From contig CM034394.1 in NCBI GenBank assembly GCA_019925095.2, forward strand, positions 8,196,272 to 8,260,271: a stretch of DNA of 64,000 nt. The letters run 5' to 3'. Of this stretch, positions 63,311 through 64,000 are shown in pieces. A program made the position numbers and the translations under genes. The number at the start of each line of letters is the position of its first letter. Position 1 is the first letter of the stretch. The notes beneath the pieces are model-generated. The model searched no databases, was not told the origin of the DNA, and worked only from the letters and a program-made list of their open reading frames with translations. Origin of the DNA: Dendrolimus kikuchii (Eukaryota > Arthropoda > Insecta > Lepidoptera > Lasiocampidae).

Positions 63311-64000
63311 TCTATAATATTCTAAAATTCCGAAAATGCCATGTCTATGCATAGAAGCTATTTACAACAACAAAAAAACTGGATAACACTACATAAACGG
63401 ATGGAGAACACGATGCAATTTTTTTGATCCGATGCAATTTTAACTACTCAGCCGATTTCGATGCGATTCTCGTTGATCGACAGCTAATTTTGAGACTTAA
63501 AATCTGCGCTACTTTTTATTCCGGGAAACCCACGGGAGTTTGCCCGGGAACGATTTGAAGTTGTTCGGGTGCATAAAATTAGCTTATTCCGACAGTTTCC
63601 ACTAAAACGATAGCTTATATTATTTTTAAATGCTGCGGTAATTAGTATCCCGGGATCCTCGCGGGAATTTTCCCGGGTATAACACAAATTAGTTAGATTG
63701 CATAAATATTAGCTGATTTCGATGCAATTTTACTACAACGGCAGCTTGAGTCCTTTTTCAAGTGATATGATACTTTATATTCCGGGAATCCCACGGGAGT
63801 GTATTAAAGTGAGTATTATATATAAAAATTAGCTGATACTAAAACAACATAATCCGGGACTTTTATATTTCCCGGGATGTCCTAACCTCCAAACCACGTG
63901 ATATTAAGACTTGTTTAATGTGACAGTTTCTATATTTATTAGACATCTTTAGTAGAACAGGTATGTATGCCAATTGAACATTACTAATGCCGGATTTTTA
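63311..64000 (+). mobile_element. Helitron family H1, long form, cut by window end
   Basis: Host A then TCTATAATATTCTAAAATTC, H1 head, then repeated 'CCGGGAA(A/T)CC(C)(A/G)CGGGA' units as in 52464 and 59918. It continues past the right edge. The minus-strand frame at 63484-63687 is element sequence. Confidence 0.65.

Overview
This 64 kb window looks like nuclear DNA from a moth or butterfly (Lepidoptera). It is AT-rich, its genes are split by GT-AG introns, and most of the rest is mobile-element debris of lepidopteran type: Helitrons with TC/CTAG ends, tRNA-headed SINEs, jockey-, R1- and RTE-like LINE ends, mariner, pogo and hAT-like MITEs, and a solo LTR. The organism call rests on this repeat flavour and on the gene families, not on a database search.

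Layout. (1) 0.5-5.9 kb, plus strand: a carboxylesterase-like gene whose nucleophile serine is aspartate. A 5'-truncated LINE with an open reverse-transcriptase frame lies between its candidate signal-peptide exon and its main exon. (2) 9.8-22.9 kb, minus strand: the first three exons of an HGSNAT-like gene (heparan-alpha-glucosaminide N-acetyltransferase). They code for the lumenal domain; the membrane domain is not found in the window and should lie beyond the left edge, which would place the esterase inside an HGSNAT intron. (3) 27.8-36.8 kb, plus strand: a complete six-exon gene for a secreted lipase of the pancreatic-lipase family, with TEs in its introns, including a pogo-type MITE 94 bp before exon 5. 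(4) 42.9-63.2 kb, minus strand: the last nine exons of a class II PI3-kinase (PI3K-C2; kinase C-lobe, PX and C2 domains). Upstream exons lie beyond the right edge. (5) 49.1-51.1 kb, plus strand: an unrecognised gene nested in a PI3K-C2 intron, probably a multi-pass membrane protein with a Lys/Gln/Glu-rich tail.

The genes do not form a pathway or operon. Lipase and esterase are both alpha/beta-hydrolases, HGSNAT acts in lysosomal heparan sulfate breakdown, and PI3K-C2 makes endosomal phosphoinositides; they appear to be unrelated neighbours.

I found no prokaryotic-type system, CRISPR array, rRNA, functional tRNA or new defence cassette. The best leads are a 3.35 kb element with 283-bp terminal inverted repeats (about 98% identical, flanked by TA) carrying Helitron cargo, the catalytically dead esterase, the nested opposite-strand gene, and several long hairpins. 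All splice sites were read by eye.
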